From positions 1 to 64,000 of the forward strand of contig CAVZEM010000005.1 in NCBI GenBank assembly GCA_963774305.1: a stretch of DNA of 64,000 nucleotides. The letters run 5' to 3'. Below, in pieces: positions 1 through 9,321 of this stretch (position 1 is the stretch's first letter; every line of letters begins with the position of its first letter). This DNA comes from DASUPK01 sp963774305 (GTDB lineage: Bacteria; Actinomycetota; Thermoleophilia; Solirubrobacterales; 70-9). The notes beneath the pieces were generated by a model. The model worked only from the letters and a program-made list of their open reading frames with translations, searched no databases and was not told where the DNA came from. The position numbers and the translations under genes were made by a program.

Positions 1-401
1 GAGAGCGGGATCACCAATCGGGGGAACTGGGCCTTGCGGACGATTTGCTCGCGGGCCACGACCGAGGTGACGGACCGCTGCGTCGCCTCGGCGAAGACGG
101 TGAACAGCATGACGTTGAGCAGCAACAGCGCCGGATAGTCCTTGACCGAATCACCAAATCGGAAGATCTGCGTGAAGACCGCCAGCAGGATGCCGAACAT
201 CAGGAGCGGCCGGATCAGAGACCACGCGTATCCGAGGACGGTGCCGTGGAAGGTGAGCTTGAACTCGGTCACCGCCATCACCCAGAGCAGGGTGAGGAAG
301 CGGCGCAGCCCGCCACCGACCGGGGAGGGCCCGGGCACCGGGCGAAGTTCGACGGTGGCTTCCGACCTCACCGGCTCGAGTGCCTCGGCTCGCGAGCTCA
401 T
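1..401 (-). CDS. ABC-2 type polysaccharide export permease (partial)
   Basis: Reading the minus strand from the ATG at 401 gives about 133 uninterrupted codons that run off the window edge. After a roughly 25-residue cytoplasmic lead, the sequence LRRFLTLLWVMAVTEFKL and the following YAWSLIRPLLMFGILLAVFT segment are typical of the TagG/Wzm family. That family forms the membrane channel exporting lipid-linked O-antigen or teichoic-type polymers. The start codon overlaps the stop of the ATPase gene upstream (ATGA at 398-401), so permease and ATPase are translationally coupled and should form one transporter. The C-terminal part lies outside the window. Confidence 0.85.
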   Translation of the reverse strand, partial: MSSRAEALEPVRSEATVELRPVPGPSPVGGGLRRFLTLLWVMAVTEFKLTFHGTVLGYAWSLIRPLLMFGILLAVFTQIFRFGDSVKDYPALLLLNVMLFTVFAEATQRSVTSVVAREQIVRKAQFPRLVIPL

Positions 402-1633
402 TTCGTGACGTCCGCCCCGTTCCGCTCGACCCGTACCCGATGGGCGAGCTGCAGCATCCCGCCCCGGCGATCCTCGCCGCTGATCCGCAGGCGGAGCGGC
501 TCCGGCCCGCGGTCGAGGTCGTGCTCAACGCCGGCTTTCGCGAGCCGGTAGGCGAGCCGGTACTCACCCGGTTCCAGCAGCCCTCCCTCCAACTCGACCC
601 GCACCGTCGCCCGCTCGCCCGCGGCGAGCGCCGGCATCTCATCGTCTCCCACCCGCAGGCTCGAAACCCGCGCCTCAGCGGGATGCGTGAGGAGATCGAG
701 CTCGAGCTCCAGCGAGTCGACCTGCTCCCTCGCGTACACCGTCGCGCAGAGCGCGAATGCCTCATCCTGTCGGACGGCCTGAGTCGGGCGACCGCTGGAG
801 TCCGCGATCCACGCGGCCGAGATCCCCGCGGGTCCCTCGCTGCTCATGCCGGCGTGCTTGGTCGGGAGGATGACTTCGACGAAGCGCTCTGTGACCTGCT
901 CGGGATCTCCGACGATGTCCGCGACTCCCTCCTCGATCAACATTGCGCGGTCGCAGTGGCTCCTCACGTCGTCCATCTCGTGGGTGACCAGGACGATCGC
1001 GGTGCCTCGGATCTTGAGCTCCTTCAGCGAGGCGATGCATTTCTCCTGAAACGCGAGGTCGCCGACGGCGAGCACCTCATCGACCAGCAGCATGTCGGCG
1101 TCGACCTGGAGCATCATCGAGAAGCCAAGCCGGACCTGCATCCCAAACGAGTAGTTCTTCAGCTTCAGGTCGGTGTAGTCCCAGAGCTCGGCGTAGTCGA
1201 TCACCTGGTCGAAGCGGGAGCGGGCCTCCGAGCGGGTCAACCCCATCATCACGCCGTTCAGCAACACGTTGTCGCGTGCGTTCAGCTCCGGGTTGAATCC
1301 GACCCCGAGCTCGATGAAGGGCGCGAGCCGGCCCGCGATGCGGATGCTGCCTTCATCCGCCTGGTAGATCGAGGCAAGCAGCTTCAGGAGGGTGCTCTTG
1401 CCGCCCCCGTTGCGCCCGATCACCCCGAAGAACTCTCCCTTGGCTACGTCGAAGGAGATTCCCCGCAGCGCCTCCAGGCGGGTCGCGTCGCCCCGCAGCC
1501 AGCTCCTCGGGTGGAGCGCGCGCTCCTTGATGGTCGTCTGCCGCTCGCGCGGGATCGTGAACGATTTCCTGACGTCGCGCACTTCGATGGCCGGCAGCGC
1601 CCCGCCGGCCGGTTCGCGCTGGGCCTGGTTCAC
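398..1633 (-). CDS. ABC transporter ATPase for surface polysaccharide export (Wzt/TagH type)
   Basis: This 411-residue protein powers polysaccharide export with the permease that follows it. Residues 15-250 are an ABC nucleotide-binding domain: Walker A GRNGGGKST (about 73-81, with Gly-Gly where many members have Gly-Ala or Ser-Gly), signature YSFGMQ (161-166), Walker B DMLLVDE (180-186) and an H-loop histidine in VTHEMDD. Residues from about 265 to the end form an extra beta-rich domain like the Wzt C-terminal domain, which in O-antigen transporters recognises the modified end of the glycan. Its start overlaps the glycosyltransferase stop (1630-1633) by four bases. Lineage-typical GC use and no breaks. 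Confidence 0.9.
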   Translation of the reverse strand: MNQAQREPAGGALPAIEVRDVRKSFTIPRERQTTIKERALHPRSWLRGDATRLEALRGISFDVAKGEFFGVIGRNGGGKSTLLKLLASIYQADEGSIRIAGRLAPFIELGVGFNPELNARDNVLLNGVMMGLTRSEARSRFDQVIDYAELWDYTDLKLKNYSFGMQVRLGFSMMLQVDADMLLVDEVLAVGDLAFQEKCIASLKELKIRGTAIVLVTHEMDDVRSHCDRAMLIEEGVADIVGDPEQVTERFVEVILPTKHAGMSSEGPAGISAAWIADSSGRPTQAVRQDEAFALCATVYAREQVDSLELELDLLTHPAEARVSSLRVGDDEMPALAAGERATVRVELEGGLLEPGEYRLAYRLAKAGVEHDLDRGPEPLRLRISGEDRRGGMLQLAHRVRVERNGADVTK

Positions 1634-3120
1634 CGCGGATCCTCCCGCGCGGACAGGTTCGCGTACGCGGGCGGGACACTGGCGTCGCGTGGCAGCACCC
1701 GCCCCGGCCTGCTGCGGCCCAGCGTCCAGAGGGAGATCGCCCGTCGCCGGAGGAGCGCGTACGCATAGAAGAGCTCGCGGTCGAGGGTCTCGTTGTGTCC
1801 CCAGAGGCGGCGCACGCGCCGGCCGAGGAGCCAGAACAGCCCGGTTACGCCGCTATCGGCCTGCAGGATGCGCCGGACGACGCGGCGCTTGGCCCGATCC
1901 ATCCGCTCCCAGCAGCGCAGCCGCAGAACCTGGGCGAAGAGCAGCTGCTGGTACCAGTTGTAGTAGTAGACGATTCGCGAGCCCCCGCCGGGGTGTCGGA
2001 GGCGATCCAGCAGGTGTTGCCGGATGGGCCGCGGCCGTTTGTTTGCGGTCGCGTGCCCGATGACGGCGCCGGTGTGCTGAACGTAGTCGTAGAGCGGCTC
2101 CTCCAGGTATGCGATCCGCCCGCGCGCCAGGGCGACGATCGCGAGCCAGTGATCATGAAAGGCGTCCGCCAGCTTCACCGGGAAGGGGAGCACGTCATCA
2201 AGCAATTCGCGGCGGAACAGCGCCGCCGCTCCGGTGACCGAGTTGGCGAGCACCAGTGAGCCGAAGTTCGTGTGATTGTTCCGGCGCGCGGTCCAGTAGG
2301 AGGAATGGATTAACTTGCCGGCGGGGTCGACCACGCGCGCGTCGCTGTAGATCAGCTGCGCGTCGCCCATCTCCAGGATCAGGCGCTCGAGCTTGTTCGG
2401 ATGCCAGTAGTCGTCCTGGTCGCAAAGGGTCACGTAGTCGGCGGACTGGGGCGCCATGGAGAGCGCCCGCTCGAAGTTGCCGTAGAAGCCGAGCCGCGAT
2501 TCGCTTCGGGCGAGCACGAAGCGCCGGTCTCCCTCGACCTCACGCTCGAGGTTCGCGAAGGAGTCCGCGTCCGATGCGTCATCGCTGATCACGCAGACCC
2601 AGTTGGAGTGGCTCTGCTGTCGGATCGAGTCGAGCTGCCGGCGCAGGAGCGCCGGGGGCGGGTTGTAGGTCGCCAGGCAGATCGCGACGGCGTGGCGAGC
2701 TCCGTCCGCGAATGAAGGAGGGGGAACCTCCGGAGGGACGAGGTCGGGCCGAAGCAGAACCGATCCGACCTGCGCCTTCGCCTCCCCTCCATCCTCGAAG
2801 GTCAGCACCAGGCTGACCGGCGCGTCCTCCACCCGTTCGAGCTGGGCGATCGAGGCCAGCCCTACGAAGCCGCTCCGGAACGCATGCCCGTTCTCGCCGT
2901 CACCGTTCGCGCTTTCGGTGAAGACGTCCCCTCTGGGCATGCGCAGGTGATCCACCGGCTGATGGCGGTTGCCGACCGCAACCTCCAGGCGCCGGGTGCG
3001 GCGACTCGGGTGGTAGCAGTAGCCGGCGATCGGGAAGGCGGTCCCGCGACCCACGGCGATCTGCTCCGGTGGCCCGATGTCGAGGCCTGCGCGAACGCCT
3101 TCGGGGGTGATGACCCTCAC
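1630..3120 (-). CDS. Family 2 glycosyltransferase with N-terminal extension
   Basis: A 496-residue protein starting at GTG. The first ~140 residues are not glycosyltransferase; they look beta-rich and resemble no family I can name. From about residue 148 a GT-A fold follows: AICLATYNPPP at the nucleotide-binding edge, ISDDASD, and the DXD-like CDQDDYWHP that binds the metal/nucleotide sugar, as in rhamnosyltransferase-like GT2 enzymes. A later acceptor region contains FHDHW. It is the first gene of a three-gene minus-strand operon with the ABC exporter, so it most likely assembles or decorates the exported glycan. Substrate cannot be told from sequence. Confidence 0.85.
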   Translation of the reverse strand: MRVITPEGVRAGLDIGPPEQIAVGRGTAFPIAGYCYHPSRRTRRLEVAVGNRHQPVDHLRMPRGDVFTESANGDGENGHAFRSGFVGLASIAQLERVEDAPVSLVLTFEDGGEAKAQVGSVLLRPDLVPPEVPPPSFADGARHAVAICLATYNPPPALLRRQLDSIRQQSHSNWVCVISDDASDADSFANLEREVEGDRRFVLARSESRLGFYGNFERALSMAPQSADYVTLCDQDDYWHPNKLERLILEMGDAQLIYSDARVVDPAGKLIHSSYWTARRNNHTNFGSLVLANSVTGAAALFRRELLDDVLPFPVKLADAFHDHWLAIVALARGRIAYLEEPLYDYVQHTGAVIGHATANKRPRPIRQHLLDRLRHPGGGSRIVYYYNWYQQLLFAQVLRLRCWERMDRAKRRVVRRILQADSGVTGLFWLLGRRVRRLWGHNETLDRELFYAYALLRRRAISLWTLGRSRPGRVLPRDASVPPAYANLSAREDPR

Positions 3121-3229
3121 GGCGCCGCAGTATGGCAGCGGCCGATCCGCTGGAAATCCCCAAGAACTGCGTAGAACGAAAGCCCGGCCACCCTGGCTCG
3201 ACGGGGGTCCGGCGGCTAGTCTCGCGACC

Positions 3230-4225
3230 GTGACGCCAACCGTCGAGTCCCGCTCGCCGCCGACGCGGCTTCAGCGCTTTGGCGATCTCGCCGCCCGCGC
3301 CAGCACGATGCGCCCTGCCGACCCGAGAGTCCGCCGAGGCCTTCACGCGGCGGTCGCGACCGCGGTGGTGGCCGGTGCCGCCCTGGCCGTCATCGCCGCG
3401 GTGGGCGATTTCCCTAGCGTCTCCTGGCGCTTTCGTCCCGCGGCTCTCGCCCTGGCGGTGGTGGGCTTCGGGGTCAGCCTTCTCTCGGCCGCGGAGATCT
3501 GGCGTCGCATCCTCGCCGCGCTCGGCTCCCGCCTCGACGCTCGCCGCAGCATGGCCATCTGGTTCGTCTCCGGACTGGGACGCTACGTGCCGACCAGCCT
3601 GCTGTTGCCGGTCCTGCGCACAGCGATGGCGGAGCGGGAGGGAGTCTCCGGCCGCATCACCCTCGCGAGCATGGTGTACGAGATCGGCCTGTCCTCGACC
3701 GCGGCGCTCGCCATCGGCGCCTACTTCGTCGTCGACCTGCCGAGCCTGAGCGGGTCGCCCGGCCGCTTCCTGGTCGTTGCTCTGCCGATCGTCGGGCTGG
3801 TCGTCCTCCAGCCCCGCTACTTCCACTCCGTCGCCGACAGGGTGCTGGTCCGTCTCGGGCGTGATCCCCTACCGGCATCGCTGTCATCGGCGCGGGTCCT
3901 CTCACTCGGCGCCCTGTTCGGTGTGACCTACCTGCTCGCCGGACTCAGCCTTTACGCGCTCGCCCAGTCGATCTATCCGGTGGGCATCGGCGATCTCGCT
4001 GTGGTCGTCGGTGCCTTCTCCGTTGGCACGGCGCTGTCGCTGATCGGCCTGGCACTGCCCGGAGGCCTGTTGGCGCGGGAGGCCGGAATCGCCCTCGCCC
4101 TCTCCCCGGTGATGCCCGCGGCCCCCGCGATCGCGATTGCGGTGCTCGCGCGGATCGTTCAGCTCATGCTGGAGGTCCTCGGCTCGGTGGTCTGCCCCGT
4201 GCTCGCTCGGCGCGTTAGCGGGTGA
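3230..4225 (+). CDS. Polytopic membrane protein, lysylphosphatidylglycerol-synthase TM-region (UPF0104) like
   Basis: From the GTG at 3230 the product is 331 residues. The frame is open from 3077, but the residues before 3230 are arginine/proline rich, overlap the divergent gene and look non-coding; ATG 3308 is another possible start. At least seven hydrophobic segments alternate with short loops, and the string FVSGLGRYVPTSLLLPVLRT resembles the conserved 'GR..P' core of the integral membrane family found in MprF flippases and glycosyltransferase-linked UPF0104 proteins. It is divergent from the glycosyltransferase and converges on the next gene with an 11-base 3' overlap. A role in lipid-linked intermediate handling is inference. 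Confidence 0.7.
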   Translation: MTPTVESRSPPTRLQRFGDLAARASTMRPADPRVRRGLHAAVATAVVAGAALAVIAAVGDFPSVSWRFRPAALALAVVGFGVSLLSAAEIWRRILAALGSRLDARRSMAIWFVSGLGRYVPTSLLLPVLRTAMAEREGVSGRITLASMVYEIGLSSTAALAIGAYFVVDLPSLSGSPGRFLVVALPIVGLVVLQPRYFHSVADRVLVRLGRDPLPASLSSARVLSLGALFGVTYLLAGLSLYALAQSIYPVGIGDLAVVVGAFSVGTALSLIGLALPGGLLAREAGIALALSPVMPAAPAIAIAVLARIVQLMLEVLGSVVCPVLARRVSG

Positions 4226-6523
4226 GCACGGTGATCGACCCCCACGAATAGGGGATCGCGGTACGCCGGTAGTCCGGGTAGGCCGACTCGAACATCCTCA
4301 CCTCCGGCAGGTTGGGATACACAGCGACCACCGCCTGGACCTCGGAAAGGTGCTGCCTGTAGTAGTCCAGGAAATCGCCGAGCAGCCGTTCGTTCATCGC
4401 CATCGTTTGCGGCTCGAAATAGATCGGGGCGGGGTTGAGGTCGGCCAGGAAGTAGGCCGCGCCAGGCATCATCGGGTCGATGAAATTGGCCACGTAGACT
4501 CGCCGATCGCCGACCACCCGGTGGAGGTCGTTGAGGATCGACGCGAACTCGCGCATCGAGACGGGGAAGTGGTAATTGGTGCAGCACCACTGGCCGTCCC
4601 TGCGCAGCACGGGGCCCAACCTTGTCGCGGCGACCGAATTGGGATCGGCACGCTCCCAGGAGGTGGCCGGGCTGTGGTACGAGAACCGCTCCAGCGGCCA
4701 GCCCGCTCGGTTGCCGATGTTCTGGATCTGGGTGAGCGGGAGCATCGCCAGGGGGATCACGGCGAGCGCGACGGCGCCCAGCGCACGCCGCCGTCCCGAG
4801 GTGACCCCGAGCAGCCTCGGCAGGTACGCGATGGCCAGGACAAGCGCGACGGGTGCGGCGAGCATCGTGTTGACCAGATGGGCTGAGTCCGACCGCAGGA
4901 GCGAGCCGCCGTGGATGACGCACGCGGCCACCAGCGCGGATACCAGGAGCACTCGCTCCTGCGACCAGCCCCTGGCGATCCGCAGGGGGTGCAGGCAGAC
5001 GAGCGACAGCAGGCAGAGGGCTCCGAAGAAGAAGGGAGTAGGAAGTAGACGTGTCCCCATTGGCCGGCGAATCCGCGGTAGTAGACGGTGTCGCTGTAGC
5101 CGGCCGCCACCGCGGGGGGAATGAGGTAGTAGAGCTGGAGGAAGCGATCCAGATCGCCGTCGGCCGCGTAGAAGGCGAATACCGCGACGGCCACCGCCGC
5201 GAAGCCGAGGGCGACGTGGCCGACGCTCCGGAGGACCCGAGACGCGGGCACCGTCGCGCTCGCCGCGAGCAGCAGCGCCAGGGTTCCCAGCACAAGCACG
5301 CCGCCGACGAGGTTCTCCTGAGAGACGTAACAGCTGATTCCCCACAGGGCGCCGAGCCCAACACCAGCCGCAATTGCTCGCCCGCGGCGGGACATCGCCG
5401 CGACCGCGGGGAAGAGCATCGCGAGCGAGAACACGCCGATGTAGCGCATCGCGTTGGGCCAGCCCCAGAAGCCCCCCTGCGAGTTGGGAAGCCGATCGAC
5501 GGCGCCGTCGACCGCGCCGCCCGGCTGGAAGGAGATCATCTGCAGCGTCGGGAAGATCAGGAGCGCGACCAGGCAGGTGATCAGCGCCAGCTTGAAGGGC
5601 AGCCGGATGAAGAGGACCACACAGAAGATCGTCGCCGCGAGCCAGTAGAGCAGGACCGTCGACTGACGGAAGTTGACGATGTCGAACCCGAAGACGTGGA
5701 GGTACAGGTAGTGCAGAACTTCGGATCCCGGCCCGTACTGGACAGCAGAGGAGCCGATGTACGGCGTCGCTCCCTTGGAGATCGCCTGAACGCCGGCCAT
5801 CATCGGCGACTCGTGAAGGTTCACCTCGCTCAGCGCCACGTGCCACGGCGGGGCGAAGAAGTAGGCCGCCAATACCAGTCCTGCGCCTATCGCCAGCAGT
5901 CGGCGCATCGAGCCGACCGGTGCCGGGCCGGTGACTGGAGCATCACCGGGCGCTGAGGCAAAGGCCGTTCTCATCCAGCCCCGCCAGCTGTCGGGAGAGG
6001 CACCCGCCGCCCGCACGAGCTGCGAAACCACGGTCACCACGAGCATGACGCCGAGGGTGCCGAGGGTGAACAGGACTACGACCCAGCGCTTGTCGAAGAA
6101 CCCGTAGCCGATCCACTGCTCGCTCGGCGGATGCGTGCGAGCGGCGAGCAGGTAGACCGGGACGATCAGCAGCACGAGGACGACCGCGAGCGAGAGCAGC
6201 CCGGTGACCGCCGCGCGATCCGATTCTCGCGGGGCGCGGCCCGCACCGGGCGGCGCTGCCAGGCGCAGCCTGTACGCGAGGTAGCCGACGCCGCCCAGCG
6301 CGCAGAGCGCAGCCGCCACCCCGCGAACCCATTCGTTGAGGGCCGGCTGGGGGCCCGAGGCCGGCACCACGCTGAGGATCAGCACCGAGGCTCCGGTGGC
6401 GATGACCAGCGCGGCAACCGCGATCGGAAGGACCGTCGGCGGGCCGCCCCCGATTGCGGCGATCGCCGACGTGCGGATGTCGCCGACCCGGTGCGAGGCT
6501 CTTCGTACCACCGCCTCGACCAT
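4215..6523 (-). CDS. Large polytopic membrane protein (glycosyltransferase-like), single-base frameshift
   Basis: Two minus-strand frames join into one protein of about 769 residues. The first (from ATG 6523) carries many hydrophobic segments, then reads VYFLLP, and the neighbouring frame continues directly with FFFGALCLLSLV and more membrane helices plus a soluble C-terminal part. The break is in a CCC run at plus 5034-5036: adding one base restores the frame and makes the span exactly 770 codons. The architecture (about a dozen helices, C-terminal periplasmic segment) is that of mannosyl/arabinosyl-type membrane transferases, but I cannot name a family. It follows the methyltransferase by two bases. 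Sequencing error is more likely than decay because both halves remain clean. Confidence 0.7.
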
Positions 6524-6525
6524 CG

Positions 6526-7386
6526 CTATTCGGGCTTCGTGGCTGTCCCCAGCATGATCAGCCCGAAGCGGTTCTCAAGGCGACCGGCCTCCACGCGGGC
6601 AACGAGGTCGGCAAATCGCCAGCCGAACGCAGCCGCAAAGGGCGATGCGAACAGGAAGTTGCTCACCTGAACGTCCACCAAGCCGAGATCGGCGAGTAAG
6701 GCTTTCAGGCTGTCTGGCCTGAACTTGTTGACGTGCTGGACGTAGTACTCGACGTCACCGAGCCGGTCGACGACCCGCTCCACCAGCGGCCAGGCGCTGC
6801 CGTAGTCGGGTGTGGTCAGGACGAGCTTGCCGCCCGGTCGCAGCCGGCGAACGGCGTCGCCGAGCGTCACCCGGGCCAGCTCGTCAGGAAGGTGCTCGAT
6901 CAGCTCTATCGCCGTGACCGCGTCGAAGAGCGGCAGCTCGGGCAACTCCTCCAGCGCGCACGCGTAGAACGACCGGTTGGCGCTCGCGTAGACGTCCTTC
7001 GCGTACTCGATCTGCGGGGCGGTGATGTCGACGCCGACGGAATCGTGCTGGTCCGCAAGCACGCCGAGAAAGGTGCCGGGGCCACAGCCAACGTCGAGTA
7101 CGCGGTTGTAACCGGTGACCCGGTCGGCGACACGCTGGAACTTCAGGTGGTGCCACTTGCTCTGGACCCCCCGCCCACGGTTGTAGGCCCGGTCATAGTG
7201 GCCGGCCGGAATGGTGGTGTAGTCGAAGGGCTTGTCCAACACGGAAGGTGCCGCGGACGCCTGTCCTTCGATCGTGGCGGTGTTCTTCTCGCCCACTTTG
7301 CTCTCGGTACTGGTGGTCGAACTCGAGCCTGCCCCGGCGACGAGCTCAACCTGGGGGCGGTGCCCTCCTCCCAGCGGTTCAGCCAC
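6526..7386 (-). CDS. Class I SAM-dependent methyltransferase
   Basis: A 286-residue protein. The first ~55 residues are low-complexity Ser/Thr/Glu; the fold begins near YDRAYNRGRG. Motif I is VLDVGCGPGTFLG, followed by the acidic SVGVDI at the end of strand 2, the post-I EELPELPLFD region, and ELIEHLPDELA. This is the UbiE/Methyltransf_11 pattern with a C-terminal helix pair. It leads the operon with the large membrane protein (gap of two bases), so it probably modifies a glycan or lipid intermediate. A shorter start inside the low-complexity lead is possible. Confidence 0.85.
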   Translation of the reverse strand: MAEPLGGGHRPQVELVAGAGSSSTTSTESKVGEKNTATIEGQASAAPSVLDKPFDYTTIPAGHYDRAYNRGRGVQSKWHHLKFQRVADRVTGYNRVLDVGCGPGTFLGVLADQHDSVGVDITAPQIEYAKDVYASANRSFYACALEELPELPLFDAVTAIELIEHLPDELARVTLGDAVRRLRPGGKLVLTTPDYGSAWPLVERVVDRLGDVEYYVQHVNKFRPDSLKALLADLGLVDVQVSNFLFASPFAAAFGWRFADLVARVEAGRLENRFGLIMLGTATKPE

Positions 7387-7413
7387 GGGAATCCATTCCC
7401 GCCTTGCGCCGAG

Positions 7414-7444
7414 AGTATAGGCATCGCCCCCAGGCGAACGGCAA
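7414..7444 (-). promoter_or_regulatory. Candidate promoter for the methyltransferase operon
   Basis: On the minus strand TATACT (7414-7419, five of six matches to the -10 consensus) is preceded at 19 bases by TTGCCG (7439-7444). The -10 would give a 5' leader of about 20 bases to the GTG/ATG region at 7386. It is one of few AT-rich hexamers in the 80-base divergent gap. The spacer is two bases longer than ideal, so this is only a candidate. Confidence 0.3.
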
Positions 7445-7466
7445 GGTCGTAGGGGACACTACCCGG

Positions 7467-8393
7467 GTGGAAGCGGAACGATCGGAGGCCATGCCCGACG
7501 GCTCGGAGTCCCTTCTCGCGGGGTTCTCCGAGGTCATCTTCGATTGCCTGGAGGCAGTCGCTCCCTCGAGCGTGGTCGAGGTTGGAGCCTTCCAGGGCGA
7601 CTTCACCCGCGAGCTGCTCACCTGGGGCGCCGGCACGGGCGCCCGGGTTACCGTGGTTGAGCCCCTCCCTCAGCCCGGGCTGGTCGAACTCGCGAAGCGC
7701 CACCCCGAGCTCGAGCTCATCGAGAGGCCGAGCCTCGAAGTGCTCGGGGAGCTTCCCCCCGCTGAGGCGGTGATCATCGACGGAGATCACAACCACTACA
7801 CGGTCCTGCGAGAGCTCCGCCTGATCGCCGAGAGCGCGGAAGACCGGGGGTTGCCGCTCGTCCTTCTGCACGACGTCGCGTGGCCGCACGCGCGCCGAGA
7901 CACCTACTACGAGCCCGAGCGGATCCCGGAGGAGCACCGCCAGCCACTCGTGCGGGATGCCGTGCTGGCGCCAGACGTGGCCGGCGTCGCCGAGCTTGGC
8001 CTGCCGTTTCCCTGGGCCGCTGCCCGCGAGGGAGGTCAGGGCAATGGAGTCCTGACGGCGGCCGAGGACTTCGTGCGAGAGAGCGAGGGCCTGCACCTGG
8101 CGGTGATCCCGGCCTTCTTCGGGCTCGGGGTGCTCTGGCGCTCGGACGCTCCATGGGCCCATCAGGTCGCCGCGGTGGTGGCACCGCTCGATAGGAACCC
8201 CATGATCGAGCGGATGGAGGAGCTCCGAATCGCCGGCATCATGGATCAGATTCGCCTCGCCCACCAGGAGGCGCTGCTGCGCTCGTTCCTCAACTCGGGA
8301 GCGTTCACGGTCGCGGAGCGACTCTCCCGCATCAGGCAGCGCGGCGATCCGGCCCTCTCGCGCGAAAAGGTGAGGCGGGTGCTGGGCGACTAA
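7467..8393 (+). CDS. Class I SAM-dependent methyltransferase-like protein
   Basis: From GTG 7467 the protein is 308 residues; ATG 7491 is an alternative with GGAGG only two bases before it. The frame is open further upstream but that part is arginine/serine rich and overlaps the divergent gene. The core reads SSVVEVGAFQGDFTRELL (motif I), VTVVEPLPQPGL (acidic end of strand 2), then AEAVIIDGDHNHYTVLREL and LVLLHDVAWPHARRDTYY. The DGDHNHY plus HD pair resembles the Methyltransf_24 / cephalosporin-hydroxylase group, in which such residues bind metal. It overlaps the convergent glycosyltransferase gene by four bases. Likely part of the glycan cluster. Confidence 0.7.
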   Translation: MEAERSEAMPDGSESLLAGFSEVIFDCLEAVAPSSVVEVGAFQGDFTRELLTWGAGTGARVTVVEPLPQPGLVELAKRHPELELIERPSLEVLGELPPAEAVIIDGDHNHYTVLRELRLIAESAEDRGLPLVLLHDVAWPHARRDTYYEPERIPEEHRQPLVRDAVLAPDVAGVAELGLPFPWAAAREGGQGNGVLTAAEDFVRESEGLHLAVIPAFFGLGVLWRSDAPWAHQVAAVVAPLDRNPMIERMEELRIAGIMDQIRLAHQEALLRSFLNSGAFTVAERLSRIRQRGDPALSREKVRRVLGD

Positions 8394-9321
8394 GGTTTGG
8401 AGCGGACCAGGCCCTCGCCGAGCTCGCGGCCCGGCGGCTTGCCGCGAATCCGGCGCATCAGGCGCCCGAGCGCACGAAGAGGCGCCGTGATCTGCCAGCT
8501 CTTGCTGGCTTGAAGGGCTTCGAAGTCTGCTGCGAGCCGGCTGATGTGTGTCTGGGACATACGGAAGCGCACCCGTGCCGCCGCCAACTCGGCCTCGGCC
8601 CGCCGGGCACGCTGCTGCCAGTCCTCTGGAGCGTCTCGGTCGAGGAGGTCGCCCCACTTCTCGGCGACCTTCATATGGGCGGCGATCCATCCATCTGAAT
8701 CGCCGAGCAGCTCGAGCGGGTGGTGATGGATCACCCGGAGATCGGCTGTGACGACCTTCTTCCCTGCGGACCGCGCCTGCAGGCAGATGTCCAAGTCGTA
8801 TCCATGAAGGTTGCCAAGGGACTCGTCGAAGCGGAGGTTCCGTATCGCCCACGGCGACATCACGATCAGCACGCCGTCGATCGAGTCGACCTCTCCGGTC
8901 TGGGTGTATGACGGGACCTCGTCCGGCCACGAGATCCCAGGGAGCTCGCCTCCACCCAGCTCCTCGAAGTGGTGCGTGTGGCTGGCCCAGGTGACCGCAC
9001 CCTCCCAGTAGGCGATGCTGCGGATGCCGACCGCGCCGGTGCACCCGACGATCGCGACGTCGGGGTCGGCCAGAGCGCGGTGCGGACTTTCTCGCAGAAG
9101 CCGGGGTCGGCGATCTCGGCGTCCTGGTGAATCAGCACGAGCGCCTCGAGCTCTTCGAGCTCGGCGGCTTGGTCGCAAAAGAGGTTGTAGGCGCGGAAGA
9201 TCGAGTCTGGGCTCAGATACGTGAACGTCTCGGAGTCGCGCTCAGCCGCGCGTCGAATCCCAGGCTCGGCGTAGCGGGTGTAGGTGTCCGAATCCGTGAT
9301 CGGACAGGCGAAGGCGATCAT
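8390..9321 (-). CDS. Glycosyltransferase-like protein (Glyco_tranf_2_5 type), single-base frameshift
   Basis: Starting at ATG 9321 (ATGA overlap with the stop at 9318) one frame reads MIAFACPITDSDTYTRYAEP ... LVLIHQDAEIADPGF and ends in EKVRTAL near 9075; the next frame continues ADPDVAIVGCTGAVGIRSI and runs to 8390. Inserting one base in CTCTGG (about 9070-9077) restores 310 codons. The HQDAEI, VGC.GA.G and WEGAVTWASH strings match the family in which a GT-A domain transfers to unknown acceptors. A coiled C-terminal tail (from about residue 240) precedes a basic end. The broken frame probably reflects a sequence error. Confidence 0.7.
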
